From Strigamia acuminata (Eukaryota > Arthropoda > Chilopoda > Geophilomorpha > Linotaeniidae): DNA of 64,000 nt. Positions 62,201 through 64,000 of the stretch are shown piece by piece. Under the pieces are notes generated by a model that did not search any database, was not told where the DNA came from, and was given only the letters and a program-made list of their open reading frames with translations. Numbering within the stretch: the first letter of the stretch is position 1; every line of letters begins with the position of its first letter. Position numbers and translations under genes: made by a program. The stretch lies in contig OX442320.1 in NCBI GenBank assembly GCA_949358305.1, positions 1,304,501-1,368,500 on the forward strand. Reading direction: 5' to 3'.

Positions 62201-64000
62201 TAGTGCATGTCTGCCTCACTGCAGAGCTAGGGATGAAAGACTAACAACAACTACTCAGTCGTGGGAAGCAAACGTAGAAATAGGGGCCGCCAAAAGGCGC
62301 AGGGACTTTGTCTCGGACACGACATCTAACAGAGTATGGCAGTGCAAACCTGCCCTCTGTAACACATCGAATGGCAGTCCTTGCTGTGCACAGCAAAAAC
62401 GACCATCCAAAACAAGTACCTATACCCTAACGCCACGCTAGCTAGCCACAACCCAAAAATAGCAAGCAAGCTATTTCCTAAACGAATAAGCTAAAATGTC
62501 CAAATTCTAAAGTTGCCCCAAAGAACTAGAATAACTAAACTCCCTTTTTTAAACGATAAAAGGCGAGACTAATCACTAATGAAGACTCATGAAACGCTAC
62601 GGACGTTTCCACGAAGAGAAAGCGAAAATGCAGAACGTACATCACCAGCGGTAGACACTGGGTGCAGCGGTCAACAACAGAAACTGGACTTGCCCAGTGG
62701 GCGGTGCGGATCGGCTGCTCTAAACTTCCAGCACCGACAGAAGTCACACGCCTATCTAAATCCAAACCCACTTGCAAACAAGTCGTATAACAATCTAACC
62801 GAACAGAAATTGACTGACAGATAAGAACCGACTGACCACGTGGGCCAGCGCGCTCTCTGCTAGACACGAGCAACAAAGAAACTAATCCCGTTCTAAAAAC
62901 AGGAAACACTTTACCATACACGAATACAAACGGGTGTGCCTTCTCTCGTTCCGGAGAGGCGTCCGACACCAGAACCAACGAGGAACTCGAATGACCCCAA
63001 GAAAATCTTACTGGACAAGACAAGAACACGCTAAATCGTAAAGATTAGGAATCGTCTACATTCCACCCGAACACACACACACCCAGCTGCGAAGAAACTT
63101 GACCCCCGACCTACTACATCTAGAGACACTGATAAATTAAGGGCGAGAGTTAATTGGCTTAGCACCGCCAAAGAACAGGTCAAGACTACAAAGGGCAGCG
63201 AATGCAACGACATTCCCAAGCAAAACACATTAATGAATACAAAAAACGTAAAGACCAGGAACCGCCAGCATTCCACACAAGAACATGCAGAATCAGGCAA
63301 TATTCCTAATCCAAAAACCTACCGGTAACTGGGGAAAGAACCCGGGAGAACTAAGAACTCAAAATCAAAGAGCTTAATGCGTAATAAATTGGCGATTCCA
63401 AATTAAAGGGGGAAACTTGGAAACAAGTAGCTCTGCTTCTCACATACTAAACCGAAAATTCTTACCAAAAACGTGAGTGAACAAAGAATAAGCGACTAAC
63501 AAGCACAGGCATAAATGCAATCAGAAAATTGGACTCCCTTATTAAATCCAGACACAGAAAGCCAATAAATTCGCATAAGCCATTCTTTGGCACTTAAACA
63601 AGGAACTGAGGACAATAGCGACATAACCGTAAACGAGAAGTTTCGAGAAGTTTCGAGCTTAAAGGGACCTTGCTGGTCGTTGCGGACTCCAAACAAGGCG
63701 CAAATATTCTAGAAAACTAAAATACACTTGCATAATAGCGTATGCACGAGCAAGAAACCTAACTAATGCCCCAAAAACCCCCAAAACAACCACAATCTTC
63801 CCCAAAAACCTTAAAATTAACAATAAAGGCGAGAAAATCAACACGAAAATGTTCTTTCTTGACGATTCTGGACGACTAGTACATTGCGTTGTGTTTAACA
63901 GGCCGACGCTGGGAGACTTGATCTTCCAAACTCGGTGACGCTCGTTCTGTGCGCTGACGGCACGAAACTCTCCGCTGGACCGTCCGGTACGACTGAGAGA
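59273..64000. other. Non-coding region with diverged repeats and hairpins
   Basis: About 4.7 kb, richer in GC than the rest and T-rich on the minus strand, with only short biased frames. Visible structure: hairpins ttgttgtgc/gcacaacaa (59502-59522), gttgcga/tcgcaac (59924-59943) and cactcttt/aaagagtg (60946-60964); a diverged pair gcatggcctcgcaagg (about 60622) and gtatggcctcacaagg (about 61360); and a diverged pair around aggaatcgtctacattccac and aggaaccgccagcattccac about 210 bp apart (63048, 63258). No transposon protein, tRNA or conserved gene is recognised. Confidence 0.55.

Overview
The window is eukaryotic, most likely from an arthropod or another small-intron invertebrate. It holds Ty3/gypsy and BEL/Pao LTR retrotransposons, a long AT-rich satellite with higher-order repeats, candidate introns of 57-83 bp, and LTR promoters of the TATA plus TCAGT-initiator type. 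I recognise no conserved host gene, tRNA or rRNA. Almost everything is transposon or satellite, so this looks like a heterochromatic or pericentromeric block. Several coding frames open at TTG codons; I treat those as open-frame edges, not as start codons.

Layout. (1) 1-10661 is the 3' end of a BEL element (BEL-A: integrase tail plus 3' LTR). A young, nearly complete gypsy element (Gypsy-1, 1666-10163) is nested in its LTR with a 4-bp target duplication (gtat). Gypsy-1 has gag, a canonical G-GGA-AAC slip site just before the gag stop, and pol with protease, reverse transcriptase, RNase H and integrase motifs intact. (2) 10662-11638 is a CpG-richer island packed with perfect inverted repeats, one of which shows a compensatory base-pair change between two diverged copies. 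(3) 11639-48327 is one satellite array (140-bp monomer, 147/148-bp subtypes, all on the + strand) split by two nearly identical BEL elements in opposite orientation: BEL-B1 (18083-27140, minus, duplication ctac) and BEL-B2 (37098-46649, plus, duplication acta). All four of their LTRs are 1641 bp. The middle array carries a 3529-bp, 25-monomer higher-order repeat in two tandem copies.

(4) 48328-54655 holds what looks like a small multi-exon minus-strand transcript abutting the satellite, a CRE plus TATA element, and an unrecognised 197-residue basic protein at 49905-50498. The rest is AT-rich DNA with nothing identifiable. (5) 54656-about 59272 is a second gypsy element on the minus strand (Gypsy-2). 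It has a 470-bp 3' LTR with a clear promoter and intact RT/RNase H/integrase, but the protease and most of gag are deleted in frame and no 5' LTR is seen. (6) 59273-64000 is non-coding, richer in GC, with a few diverged repeats and hairpins.

The most unusual event is in BEL-B1. Its integrase tail and 3' untranslated region (598 bp) are replaced by 106 bp of satellite that runs into the 3' LTR at exactly the satellite/LTR junction that flanks the 5' LTR of BEL-B2. A clean target duplication surrounds the whole chimera. This suggests that a satellite-to-LTR read-in transcript recombined with element RNA before integration. BEL-B1 and BEL-B2 also share a frameshift between the RNase H and integrase regions, so both may have been mobilised in trans.
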